From positions 1 to 11,169 of the forward strand of contig CAJVPP010003624.1 of the NCBI GenBank assembly GCA_910592005.1: a DNA stretch of 11,169 nucleotides, in the 5' to 3' direction. The position numbers and the translations under genes were made by a program. The notes below the pieces were generated by a model. The model made no database searches, had not been told where the DNA came from, and saw nothing but the letters and a program-made list of their open reading frames with translations. Below are positions 1 through 9,747 of this stretch, piece after piece (within the stretch, counting starts at the first letter, position 1; each line of letters begins with the position of its first letter). Source of the DNA: Funneliformis mosseae (taxonomy: Eukaryota > Glomeromycota > Glomeromycetes > Glomerales > Glomeraceae).

Positions 1-1117
1 TTATTTGTAATTGAGTTCGTCATCTGAATTCTTTAATTAAAATTGTTCATAATCTCGTCTTTCAAGTCTTCATACTTAATAGATTCGTTTAAGTTCAACG
101 CGTAAACTTAGTAAAGTTAAGAGTTAGGCGGATCCTAACATCTTAACTGCAGTAAGCCGTAGTTAAGAAATTTCAAGTAGAGACTTGATAACGTGACCAC
201 CTCAAGTTGAAGAATTTCATGGTAACAATATTTACTTCTTTTCTATTTTGGTCGCCATTTCTAGTTCTCCAGTTATTTTGTGGTAAACTTTTTCTGAGAG
301 ACATCATCTGGCTATATGTCCTTTTTCCTCACATTTGAAACAGATTAATTCTTTTCTTAGTTTGCCTTCAGGATTGTAACTCTTTCTTTCAGCTGGATTA
401 GTGATTAATGCGGCTATAATATTTATTTGATTCAGAGCCATTTGTTCGAATTGTTTAGACAATTTTTCAATGTTATCTTCAACTTTTGGCTTGCTAAAAT
501 CGTAGTCTGTTGCATAATATCTTCCTGCTTCAACAGTTTTAACTTGAGTAATAGTGGCATTTAAATTAGCTGGATTTTGGATTGCAACTAAAGTTGCTAG
601 TTCCTTATTTAATCCACTTAAGAACATTTGTACTTTAAGGCATCTGGAATTCCTCCTGCATCTACTCTATTTACTAACTTCTTAAATCACGATGCATAGG
701 TTTCAACCTTTTCATTTCCTTGTTTCAGATTCATTAGCTCATATTGCCATCTATGTAATTTTTTTTGCGATGAGAAGAGTGCTAGGAATCTTTTCCTGAA
801 TCCTGTGTTTGCATCTCCGTTCTATCTGTTAATTGTAGTGCTTACTAAATTATACCAGTCAGCTGCTTTTTCCCTTAATATTCCTGCTGCAATTGCTACT
901 CTTCTATTGTCTGACCATCCATTAGCTTCTTTACTCTTAAGAATATTTCAATCCATTCTTGAGCATCTTCACTATCTTTTCCATAGAAAGGATCAACTTT
1001 TACAATAGAACTTCCTGCTGCAGGTGATGCTAGGATATTAATACTATTAAATCCATTGGTCATACTGGTTATAATTTGCGTTATCAATGCATTGAGTTAT
1101 TCTACTGTCATAGCCAT
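1..1117 (-). pseudogene. gag: retrotransposon gag polyprotein pseudogene with CCHC zinc knuckle, 3' end outside window
   Basis: Gag coats the element RNA and builds the particle. I start it at the ATG at 1115-1117 (MAMTVE), which is followed by a TAA at 1097. The segment VDPFYGKDSEDAQEWIEIF is a typical entry to the Retrotrans_gag core. A one-base shift near 925 is followed by RRVAIAAGILREKAADWY and, further on, KRFLALFSSQKKLHRWQYEL, interrupted by TAG (822) and TGA (687). A second shift near 632 leads to FLSGLNKELATLV and NPANLNATITQVKTVEAGRY. The nucleic-acid-binding knuckle reads C-x2-C-x4-H-x4-C (CFKCEEKGHIAR, stop, C). The TGA at 304-306 falls inside its last spacer, so the cysteine pattern survives around the stop. 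After that the frame shifts again and I can follow only a basic tail (NNWRTRNGDQNRKEVNIV). Family confidence is high and the 3' boundary is unknown. Confidence 0.85.
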
Positions 1118-1902
1118 GTTTGCAAGATTTGGTGAAGGGTTTTTTCGTAAGTAAAGTGGTTAGTATTATGTGAGGTGATAAGAATATGTTGATATATTAC
1201 TTCTGGTTTAAAGTAACATGTGAATCCAAGGTTAAATACTAAAGAGATTGCTGCTTTTGCTGCTTGTTCAGTGTCAAGACTATGAGGATTATTAATATTG
1301 AAATACTGTCCTATTTCTTCAAAATATTGTTCACTTAGAGATGAATATGTATATGCATGATATTATTGGTAAATCCACTGATAGAATCTTTGAAATTGAA
1401 CACTTAGGTTTTCAGATGGTCGATGACAAATTCTACAAGACTTATCAAAGGATTTTATGAGGTGTGTTCGTCCTAAATATTTGAAATGGTCGTCTGAGTG
1501 TTGTTTCCTTATTTTACTATATAAGTTACAATTCATGTACTAGTAGAAATCTCTAAGCTGATTCAGTAAATCTCTTCTGATTTCTAATAGATTATTTCTG
1601 TCCTTATGTAAGTCGAACAAGTGATTATTGAGAGCTTTTAATCCTTTCTTGACTTCCTGTTTAATCAAATAGATTACGTCAAATGGTAATTTGCTTCTTT
1701 TATAGGTAACTAATTCTCTAATTCCTCCTCTACAGTCAGGATAGATATAGATATAGCTGAGAATTTCAGTGAAGATATTCAATTGTTGTTGTAGTTCTCT
1801 GATTACTAGAAGAATTTCAATGTCAATTTCCTCTAAGTGGTTAGTTGTGTTGTTGATATTCTTTTCTAATCTTAACAATTCTTGAATACTCATATAAATC
1901 AT
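1108..1902 (-). pseudogene. upstream retroelement ORF of unknown function, helical N-terminus, overlaps gag start
   Basis: This frame runs about 264 codons from ATG 1900-1902 to TGA 1108-1110, broken only by TAG at 1540 and TAA at 1363. The first ~120 residues are rich in Leu, Glu, Lys and Asn with heptad-like spacing (MSIQELLRLEKNINNTTNHL; KDRNNLLEIRRDLLNQLRDF), so a coiled coil is likely. After the first stop comes a segment with CRICHRP and then an alpha-helical-looking C-terminal part (TEQAAKAAISLVFNLGF). The stop lies inside ATGGCTATGA, so the last codons overlap the gag ATG in another frame. Its place between the primer-binding site and gag argues that it belongs to the LTR element. I do not recognise a named domain. 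It could be an N-terminal extension of Gag joined by recoding, or a separate protein. Confidence 0.6.
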
Positions 1903-1923
1903 ACTGAATTATTATTTTCGTTT

Positions 1924-1939
1924 CTTATAAGGAGCACCA
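1924..1939 (-). other. putative primer-binding site (PBS) of the LTR element
   Basis: On the minus strand TGGTGCTCCTTATAAG begins 3 nt after the LTR-like end TGTAACA. A PBS starts with TGG, which pairs with the CCA tail of a tRNA. The + strand reads GGAGCACCA, which fits a tRNA acceptor 3' end (GGAGC, discriminator A, CCA). I cannot name the tRNA. The ATG of the first ORF follows about 20 nt downstream, which is a normal leader size. Confidence 0.55.
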
Positions 1940-1942
1940 AAA

Positions 1943-2054
1943 TGTTACATGGTTTTGTAACTTCAAATAAAATCTCAAAAGGGTAAATAAACTAAGACAA
2001 TTATTCAAGGAATCACAGGCGAGGATTCACAATAACGTCAAGAATTATTCTCAA
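1943..2054 (-). repeat. 3' remnant of the 5' LTR (U5-like), truncated by LINE insertion
   Basis: This is about 112 bp between the putative PBS and the A tail of the LINE. The minus strand ends in TGTAACA, matching the ...CA end expected of an LTR. A perfect 6-bp inverted repeat (GTTACA / TGTAAC, spacer 6 nt) sits at 1944-1961, just inside the LTR end. The second LTR and the 5' part of this one are not identified in the window, so the call rests on position and end sequence alone. Confidence 0.5.
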
Positions 2055-2075
2055 TTTTTTTTTTTTTTTTTTTTT
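2055..2075 (-). other. LINE 3' poly(A) tail (21 T on + strand)
   Basis: This is an uninterrupted run of 21 T on the + strand, that is 21 A at the 3' end of the minus-strand LINE. It sits 24 nt after an AATAAA hexamer. A tail this clean in a copy with so many stops means either a fairly recent insertion or tail-length change by slippage. Confidence 0.9.
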
Positions 2076-2224
2076 AAAGTGTGGTAGTTTCGCAATATCT
2101 TTATTATGAAGTAAAATTAAAAATAGTACAAATCAAAAGAAATTACAAAAATCTCGTAAAGAACTAATTTAAAATTAAAACTATAGAAGACCGACCTTGC
2201 ACTTCTCCAAAATCATCTTATAAC
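2076..2224 (-). other. LINE 3' untranslated region
   Basis: This is the AT-rich stretch between the last recognisable ORF2 stop (TAG 2225-2227) and the A tail. It contains no coding frame of note. Its only recognisable signal is the AATAAA hexamer near its end. Confidence 0.65.
2100..2105 (-). promoter_or_regulatory. polyadenylation signal AATAAA of the LINE
   Basis: The + strand TTTATT reads AATAAA on the minus strand. It lies 24 nt upstream of the A tail, the normal spacing for eukaryotic cleavage and polyadenylation, which supports this as the genuine transcript end. Confidence 0.75.
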
Positions 2225-5200
2225 CTAAGCTAGAAAAATCATATTTCGAGTATACAAACGTAAGAAAGTGAAGAGGACGAGGTCACTACTGCACCAAAAA
2301 TTTGACCAATGAGATCCCATCCATATCATCGAAGATATTAGAGGAGAGCTAAAAGAATGAGTGGAGAGGTTAGAGGATAGATCATAACCTGATGTGACAA
2401 AATTGGCAGTCTTGGAATCAAGAGTAATATTGGAAGATTTTTCAAAATCATGCATGAGTTGACAACGGTCACGCTAAACATTTTGTGTAAGTTCAAAAAT
2501 CAGATGTATGAAGGAAGAACAAGCAGCTAAAGCCAAACTTTGAGATGAAAATTTCTTTAGAAAGAATTTAAATAGGGGTACTGGAACGATTCCTCTAATA
2601 AGAGCAAAAAATTCAGAAGTATTGTAAGTGTCAAGCAACCATACGTTCAACTGCTCAATTTCATAATCATATGCATAGGTTATATCTTTTAAATAAGTTT
2701 TTGATTGTTGAATTATCTTTTTCATTTCGTAATTGACAGCAGGACACATCCATATGTGATAAAAGTTTTCATCAGCGGCGTCACATTTGAGGCACAAGAG
2801 CGAATGATCATATATGAAAGGATGTCTTAATTTGAGGATCTCAAAGGTTGGTAACATTTCAAGAAGTCGTTGATATTTTGTTCTTCTAATAAAGGAGGCG
2901 GAATAGGAAGTGGATTGTGTTGCCGTGTTGTCATTAAGTATAAAGGAGGTAGCAAACCAGTTAATTTGATAAAGCAGTGAGTGTTTTGCAAGGACAGAGA
3001 GTTGAAGTAACTTAGAAAGAGAACGTTCACAGAATAATTCTTTGCAAAATTGTCTGATAGGTATTAGACTGGGCATTATTATGTGTGAAATAGCATTGAG
3101 ACGCATTATTTGTATATAGTTGAAGGGCTGTGGAGTTTAAGCTGGATTTTGCCAAGGCGTCAACTTTGTTGTTAAAGATGTTGTCAGTGTGAGCTTTGAC
3201 TTTGATCATTTTAACTGTGAGGTTGTGAGTGTTCATTATATCAAAAAAACAAGACCAGTGCACATGATTATTGATTTTGAGGGCAGGGCGAACAGTGAAA
3301 GCTTTTGTAAGAAAGAATTTATATTTGTTAAACTGGGAGATTATGACTGCTAAATCAGTATAAAAGGTAACGTTACAGGATGGTAGGGCTGTAAGTAAGG
3401 CAGTAAAAATAACTGCGAATTCAGGTAAGGAGGAAAAAGAAAAAGGAGATGTAAAAGCTGAAGAAAAGGAAGTCATTAGTAAACTTTGGTGAGTTTGAAG
3501 CCAGGTAATACCTATTCTTATCGTGGGAAGACCTAAGTCTTTCAGAGATTCATCTGTATAGAATTCAAGCACAGAAGAAAAAGAAAAGGATTGAGATATG
3601 ATTAATAACTGTGAATTAAAAGGAAGTGACAAATATTTATCAAGTAAATTATTAAAGGAAGGTGCAGCGAAACTTCTTGGAGCTACAAATAGACTTTGAT
3701 TGTTATTTTTCAAAAAGCATGTTAGGGTAAGTTCATAAAGTGCACCATTGGAAAGAATACTGTGAAGTCGATCGATACAGTTGATGTTTTTTGCTGTAGG
3801 AATTTTTGCACAAAAGGAGATAGGTAACATGAAACAACAACTGTTGTAAGGCCTTCTGAATTTAGTGGCTGCAGTTTGATAAAAGCGGCAATGGACACAA
3901 GGCTCGAGAATTGTCATATTATCAGGACCAATTGAAGGTATGTGGTGTCTCAGGTGTATGGTGTCGTGATCAATCTTTATAATTTTTCCTATAATGAAAT
4001 AATTGACTGCAGTGTGTCATCCTACTACAAATTTAGGTATTTGATGAGAGTAGGTAGGAAGAGTAATAGAGTAGCCATAGCAAGACTTGTGTCTAAAATT
4101 AAATGTAGGTGAAAGTAAACTATTTTGGTCAGGATTTAGATTCGATTCTAAGGCTTTGAACTACTTTGCAATTTGAAAACTACGGGTAATAGGATTGGTG
4201 ATAATGTTCAGATCACGAAATGTGAACATATAGTTTCCTTGGTAGTTGGTGAGTTACTCCATGAAAAGTATAGAAGATTTTCATAGTCCATGAGCATGCT
4301 TTCTATAATCAAAGTTAAAAATTTCAGAAATAGGGAATACCCCTCCTAAAATTTTGTTGGATAAAGTCGCAGATACATTAAGTTCTAGTTTCATAATTTT
4401 GAGGTCATATAGAAGAGAAGGGAGCCAATTATCAGATCGTGATGTTTTTATAAATGGCCAATAGATCAGGGGGTTCTCAAAGAGCCATTTCTTTTGTTGA
4501 AGTTGAAGGGTTCGTAGATGAAAGGATCTTCCAAGTATGTTTGTTTCATTAGACATTTGTAAAAGAGCATTACTAAAATTTTGTATCAATCTCTGATACA
4601 AGGAGGTTAGATTGTAAAAATAATGTGAATGGAACAAAGCCATTGGGGTATATCTGGAGAGTTTGAGTTTTCGTTTAATAAAGGCGATGTATGTGGTGAC
4701 AAAGCTTTTGCATTGTGTTTCAGACGGTAACGTAAGTTGTGATCTATATTCAATTCTTGGAAGGAGAACAGTATTAAAAATATATGTTAGTTGCGAATCT
4801 GTCAGGCGTTTATGCTTTATAATGGTGACGGCTTTTTTAATTTTGCTGTGTATTTAATTGTAAATAAAACTCTTGTTAGACTTGAGTGAGATCCAAACAC
4901 CCAAGTAACGAACACTAGCTTTAGGGAAAAGCGCATTGATTGACTATATAGTGTTATTATGAATTATTTTGAAGGGACTCTATTGGGAAGTGTTAACTAG
5001 TAGTTCTGATTTCGACTAATTCACTTGTATATTATTGAAATCAAAGAAACTGTTGGCAATAGATGTAATATTTGTTAAGTCTTTTCTGGATTTAGCAAGC
5101 CAGAGAGTATCATCTATATACGTAAGTGCAGGGATCTTGAGATGAAAATTATTAGTAAGGGGAAGACGGGCATTAGGATGCTAATCAACTTCTGTAACAA

Positions 5201-7524
5201 AACTATATTAGAAATTGTTGATGACGCATAATAACGGATCATAGTATATACATCACAATAGTGGTGATATAACTTCACCTTGGTCAATTCCTGAATGCAT
5301 CAGATATGTATCAGAATTACCATGCGCTGTGAAGACTTGGTTAAACCTTGAAAGAAAAAGTTTCAGTATTGTTTGGGTAAATTTGTATAGAAGTTTTAAT
5401 CTTGCTAAAGCCGCAGCAAGAGTGAAAACATTTACATGATCGTATACTTTAGACATGTCTTGTAAAAGAACCCATAATTCTGTATTATTATAAACAGCGC
5501 TCTGTTTGATATTATCAAAAAGATGTATGGGGTCGAATGTGGACTTGAAAGGTAAACCCGCAAAATTATATCCTTTGAGAATATTGTGTTAAACAAAGAT
5601 GTCTGCAAGCCATATATTTAAAAGCTAGACAAAAGCTTTCTGAGTGCTTTCTAATAAGATTATTAGACAGGTATTGTTTAAATCATATTCCCATGGTATT
5701 AGTTTAGGGATCGGGTAAACATATGCCAGATTCCAATGGTGAGGTATCGATGAAATTTGCAGACAACCACAAATAATGTACCATAGACGTTTCTTTACGA
5801 TTGGTCCTAAATGTTTCAACATTTCATTTGAGATTTTTGAGGGACCAAGGGCTTTATTATTTGGAAGTCGGTCAATGACCCTGTACCATTCATCCGCAGA
5901 AGGTAAGGACATCAGATTTCTGTAAATGCTGGAGTCAATTGCGTCTATTGAGGCGTACGTGAAAATCCATTTCTCTAGTATTGCTTTGGAACAATGTGTG
6001 GTGCCTGCAACCTGTTAGAAATGTCTAGCAACTTCTTTTTTAATATCCTGCTCTTCAAAGAGTAATTGACAATGTGAAGACACGTTATCAAAACATCTAT
6101 CCAATACGATGGTCATTTTTCTTCGATTAAAGACTGAGTCAATCATTCGAGATGGATTGTGTTTATAGTCTTCTACCCGAGCGTCCAGGGCATCTTGAAT
6201 ACTCTTAAGCTTAAAATTGTGTTCACACAGTTCTGCCTTTACTTTGAGGCTAGTTAAAAGAAGTTTGATATCTGAGAGGACAGTGTTAATCATATCTACA
6301 TGAGGAAGACTATTTAAGGGAATGGTGTTTAAACCATTAGTGTAAACAAGCTGTAAAAATTGTAAGTAAAAGTTATTCCATTTATCATGAACAATTAGGT
6401 CTTTCAGACATTTTTTGTAGTTTTATCGAAATGATGGAGTAATCTAATGTCATTATAGATCTTAGATAGGGTGACTGGTTTTTTTGATGAGTGTAAATTT
6501 TTTGATTTGTGGATTGGAATACACTTTTTTGCCACAGAGATGAGGGAGTCTTGAAAGAGATCCCAAGAGGAGTTGAGAAGACTTTGGGACCAGATGGTGG
6601 TGGGTGAGATGTGTTTCAATTCATTAGAATTTAAATTATTGTCCAATTTATCTCTGAATGTGAATCATTTCGAGTCATCCATTAGATTAAAATTGAAGGA
6701 GGTTTTGACAGGACTTTCCTTGTGGAAGTTGAGTGTTTTAAGAAGTTAATAATCTTTGTTGATACAATGTAATGGTCTGATATGGAAGAATCCGTTAGTA
6801 CAACTTTACAATTGAGTATATTAAGCGCTAATTCAGGTGTCATAAAGATATAGTCAATCCTGGATGAAGAATTTTTAGTAAAACAGGATGGATATAATGT
6901 GCGTTTTTCTTTGAACTGAACATTGAACGCATCATATAAATCGTAATTATTAAGAGAATTGACAAAATTTAAATTAAAGGAAGAGTTTTTGTTACAGTCT
7001 ATATTCGTGTTTAAGTCTCTGATGAGAATAATATGCAGGTCATTTTTGATAGCATCATCTAGTAATCTTTTTAAAAGGACAATAGATTATTTTGTGACGT
7101 CCGTAGGAGGGTTAGCTGGCGGAATATAACAGTTAACGACTAATAATTTTTATTTGTTGGCAAATTGAAGTTTCGCATAAATAATTCTGTCTAATATGGA
7201 GTCATAAGTGTAAATGTACTTGGCAATGAAGGGGCTGAAAGAGAGGCTAACACCAGTTTCAATTGAACGGGAGTTGTAGTTGTTGCTAAAAAAGGTAATG
7301 TAATTTGAAAATTCACGATTGAAAATGAATGATATACCTTTAAAATTAGTTTCTTGTAGACCTATGATGTCAAATTGATTTATAGAATATAAGGAAAAAA
7401 GGTAATTTTGTTTTGTAGTGTTTTTTAAAGAACGAACATTTTGTGTGGCAATTCTAAGGTTTGGTATGAATGGAGTGTAAGAACAAGGGGCATCAGTATT
7501 ATTTATTGTAGGGACAGTATTCAT
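2225..7524 (-). pseudogene. LINE ORF2 polyprotein pseudogene: APE endonuclease, reverse transcriptase, RNase H, zinc finger
   Basis: ORF2 nicks the target and copies the element RNA. The start is ATG 7522-7524, 14 nt after ORF1. The endonuclease shows N29 (TQNVRSL), E58 (LQETN), RDLN (7015), SRIDYIF and SDH (6772), so the key residues remain. The RT shows PNNKALGPSKI (about 5850), motif A QDMSKVYDHVN (about 5450), motif B SGIDQGEVISPLL and catalytic YIDD (5109-5120). RNase H keeps D (FYTDES, 3552), E (PEF, 3420), D (FYTDLA) and D (VDALAK). The end has CLKC...HIWMC. There are 17 in-frame stops (7 TAA, 7 TAG, 3 TGA) and three frameshifts, near 6710, 6410 and 3110; the stretch 6293-3120 stays in one frame. 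The TAG at 2474 is probably a lost Trp, because RDRCQLMHDFEKSSNIT follows in frame. The ATG-started pieces visible are fragments of this one gene, not separate genes. Confidence 0.95.
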
Positions 7525-7538
7525 GATATAATTATAAA

Positions 7539-9547
7539 TTAATTTGGAAAGCTGCCAATGCAGCGTTCAATTGCTTTGTCAAAATCATCAGTCAATGGTT
7601 TGAAAATTTGTGTATCTTGTTTGTTGAAGATGTTTTTGTTAAGGAGTGTAGATTGGAGATCATGACAGGATCTAAGTAATTTATTAAGTATGGGAGTAAA
7701 TTGTGAGATTCTTTGTTGTTGTTTTTGACAGATAAGAACCAACTGTTCATTGGATTGTTTTTGTAAATGGGCTGTACAAAGATTAGTGTTGATGTGTGGA
7801 TATTTTTTTTCCGCTTTAGAAGCAGTATCAGGTAAGTTATTGTTAAAATCATCTGCCTCAGCAGGAGTAATGACTTTAATATGAAGAGCATCTTCGATTA
7901 TAGCGAGACATTTTTGTGAAAATTTAAATTCAATACAAAGATCAGAGAGAGCGTTGGAAATTGACGTAAGTTGAGAGATAACAAACTGTTTGAAGTCTGG
8001 GTCATGAATTGAGCCGCCTTTAACTGTACCCTTATCTAAGTTAGGTGTAGGGAGGACTTCAGTTTCCATGAACTCGTCAATTGGATCATCTGCCTATCGT
8101 AAATTCTTTTTTTCTGAAGAAGGATTGCTGGAAGAAGAAACATAAGATTTAGATTTTGGTGGTGGAGGAGGGGAGGTCTCCTTTTTGGTCCTTCTTGATG
8201 ATTAATGATTTGTTGAGAAGTTTTAGCAATATGGGTGAATGTGATGTTTTCACGAATAGCGTCTCGTATAGGACTGCGCTTTGGTGCTGTGTAGTTATTA
8301 AACTGGGCTAGTTGAAATCGTTGGTAGAGATTTTGCGTATTTTGATCCTTGGGGGACTGTCGACGTCTGAGACAGATAAACGCATTGTAATGTGCAGAAG
8401 AACAGATTGCACAAAGTTTGGCTTTCGGGTTAGTCCATTCTAATTTTTTATTGTTAAGAGTTAAATTTTTTATTCCTAGAGCATCCAGGGTGTCTTCTTT
8501 GTTGGAGAAGTAAAAATAAGTGTGTTGCAAGTAATTATAGTTCGAACGGGCTCTAGGGATAATCTATGCAGTTGTAGAGACCATATTTCTAATATCTTGA
8601 AGGTCACGTGGTATAACATTACGGGGGAGATTTGTTAATTTTGCTGAGAATGCAGAGCGAGTTTTAATTTTAGACCTGGATAGGCTGCAAGGATGGAATC
8701 AGATCATATCATTAAGGAGGTAAATCCCGTCTCCTTTTTTTAGTTCTTCGAAATTAGCATTTTCATCAAAAGTAATTGTGGCTCGTTGCTAAAGGTTCTT
8801 CATTTCCATGGCAAAACGGACGATATTACTAAATTTGGAAAATAATTTACGTAGTCTAGTTTCTGTGGCGTCTAAAGGGATTTCTGTTATCATGATCGAC
8901 CGATCGGGTATGTAAGGTGCAGATTTTTTAATGTCAAGGGGTTAAAACGTGATATTAACCATATCGGGAGATTTGTGTTTACAAAATTCATCACATTCGA
9001 TTTTGTCCAAAAAGGCAACTTAAATAATAGCCTGATTATGCTCAGTAGGATGTTTTCCTTTTGTAGCAATAATGAATGAGTTATATTTATCATAGCACAA
9101 ATCAGTGATCTTTGAGATCTTCAATTGAGGGTTAGGGCCAAGGAGTTTATCCATTTGGATGTAGGCGAAAAATTTTGTGACTTGCGATGAAGGAGCGTCA
9201 AAGCCAATGGTTAAAGTATCTAAAAGATTTTCTGATGCGTCAAAAGACTCATCGACATTAACTGTTGGTGTTGGCGCAGTTATTTCAGAAGTAGTAGAAG
9301 TTGGGGTAATTATTTCAGGACTTTTTTTTTTGTCGAGATTGTTGGTTGAACTTTCTTCGACTAGGTCGACTTCCATGGTGTTGGTCTCTTCTGAGAGGAC
9401 AGTTACAAGAGGTTCCTTTACATAAGTAAGAGAGAGGTCGTTATCTAAAATTTGCAGAGTATTTTGTTTCTTTTTTGGTAGTTTATTAGATATTGGTGAC
9501 GCAGAGCGATCGCAGTTAGTATTCTTCCTTTCAGTTTTTTTTGGCAT
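7539..9547 (-). pseudogene. LINE ORF1 pseudogene: two RRM-like domains, CCHC-like knuckle, helical C-terminus
   Basis: ORF1p binds the element RNA. The frame from ATG 9545-9547 stays readable for about 450 codons through stops at 9020, 8942, 8789, 8699 and 8564. It shifts near 8170-8215 and continues past TAG 8094 to TAA 7539. The basic N-terminus (MPKKTERKNTNC) is followed by a Ser/Thr/Pro-rich acidic linker. An RRM-like fold at residues ~216-270 has RNP2 IMITEIP and RNP1 RATITF. A second at ~296-357 includes LTNLPRNVIP and TYFYFSN. Next come CAICSSAHYNAFIC (residues ~378-392), a basic RRRQSPKDQN segment, a proline run, and a helical C-terminal part rich in Gln, Leu and Lys. The codon at 8387-8389 is TAC; a CAC here would give exact CX2CX4HX4C, so the knuckle His seems lost by C-to-T. 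The RRM calls are by eye. Confidence 0.85.
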
Positions 9548-9747
9548 TTTTGCAGATTTGTTGGAAAGGCAGAAAGAGTTTTTTTAAATTATTTATAAAA
9601 ATGGAAATAATATGTAATACATGCATTAATTTTCTATTTTTAGTACAACTTGTGCACATGACTTTTGGTCTAAATTTTATATACTTGTTAGAGAATACTT
9701 ATATAGTATTTATAGTAAAAAAATAATAATAATTTCTTCTTGATATA
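9548..9747 (-). other. LINE 5' leader or upstream flank, AT-rich, with a TATA-like motif
   Basis: These 200 bases lie between the ORF1 start and the right-hand pseudogene. On the minus strand TATATAAG occurs at 9698-9705, about 150 nt before the ORF1 ATG. It could be a promoter of the LINE, a leftover of the interrupted LTR's U3, or chance in AT-rich sequence. A loosely coding-like stretch with MCTSCTKNRKLMH also reads through here, but I cannot tie it to either neighbour. Confidence 0.35.

Larger units (their letters stand above)
1..2054 (-). mobile_element. 5' part of a degraded LTR retrotransposon (Ty3/Gypsy-like), cut by the left window edge
   Basis: Read on the minus strand, this block has the standard 5' order of an LTR element: an LTR end in ...TGTAACA, a 3-nt gap, a TGG-starting putative primer-binding site, a leader of about 20 nt, an upstream ORF and then gag. 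The gag has a Retrotrans_gag-like core and a CCHC knuckle. Protease, RT and integrase are not in the window and would lie to the left. Every ORF is broken by stops and frameshifts, so the copy is inactive. The LTR is interrupted at 2054/2055 by the A tail of a LINE. Ty3/Gypsy is inferred from the gag style, since no pol region is visible. Confidence 0.75.
2055..9747 (-). mobile_element. near full-length, dead non-LTR retrotransposon (LINE with RNase H, I/Tad-like), two ORFs
   Basis: On the minus strand the element runs from a 5' leader through ORF1 (9547-7539), a 14-nt gap and ORF2 (7524-2225) to a 3' UTR, AATAAA signal and a 21-nt A tail. The domain order APE endonuclease, RT, RNase H, CCHC-like finger is that of I-group LINEs, with Tad being the usual fungal clade. 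The 3' end is firm. The 5' end is not: anything from just upstream of 9547 to about 9747 is possible. I set 9747 because a 7-bp match, tcaattt, occurs at 9748-9754 and again at 2051-2057 against the tail, a weak candidate target-site duplication. The copy lies inside the LTR of the element to its left, so it is the younger of the two. Confidence 0.85.

Noticed and set aside
805..1008. Plus-strand frame of 67 codons
   Set aside because: It is antisense to the gag core, whose family features are clear on the minus strand.
1944..1961. Inverted repeat GTTACA/TGTAAC as a transcription terminator
   Set aside because: The stem is only 6 bp, AT-rich, and sits at an LTR end in a eukaryotic setting; there is no reason to call a bacterial-type terminator.
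3411..3422. Loss of the catalytic Glu of RNase H (Val at 3411-3413)
   Set aside because: Counting back from the third catalytic Asp (FYTD), the Glu two codons earlier (PEF, 3420-3422) has the right spacing, so the D-E-D-D set appears complete.
7592..7891. Minus-strand 99-codon frame overlapping the end of ORF1
   Set aside because: It lies in a different frame inside the C-terminal part of ORF1, has poor composition and shows no family resemblance.
8890..9093. Minus-strand 67-codon frame overlapping ORF1
   Set aside because: It is a shadow frame; the true frame continues through the stops at 9020 and 8942 into the first RRM-like domain.
9177..9425. Plus-strand frame of 82 codons opposite LINE ORF1
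   Set aside because: It is the antisense shadow of the Ser/Thr/Pro-rich linker of ORF1, which reads as coding on the other strand.
9690..9712. agagaatactt near the LINE 5' side compared with gagaataattctt next to the tail as a target-site duplication
   Set aside because: The similarity is only between opposite strands, so it cannot be a direct duplication, and it is imperfect.
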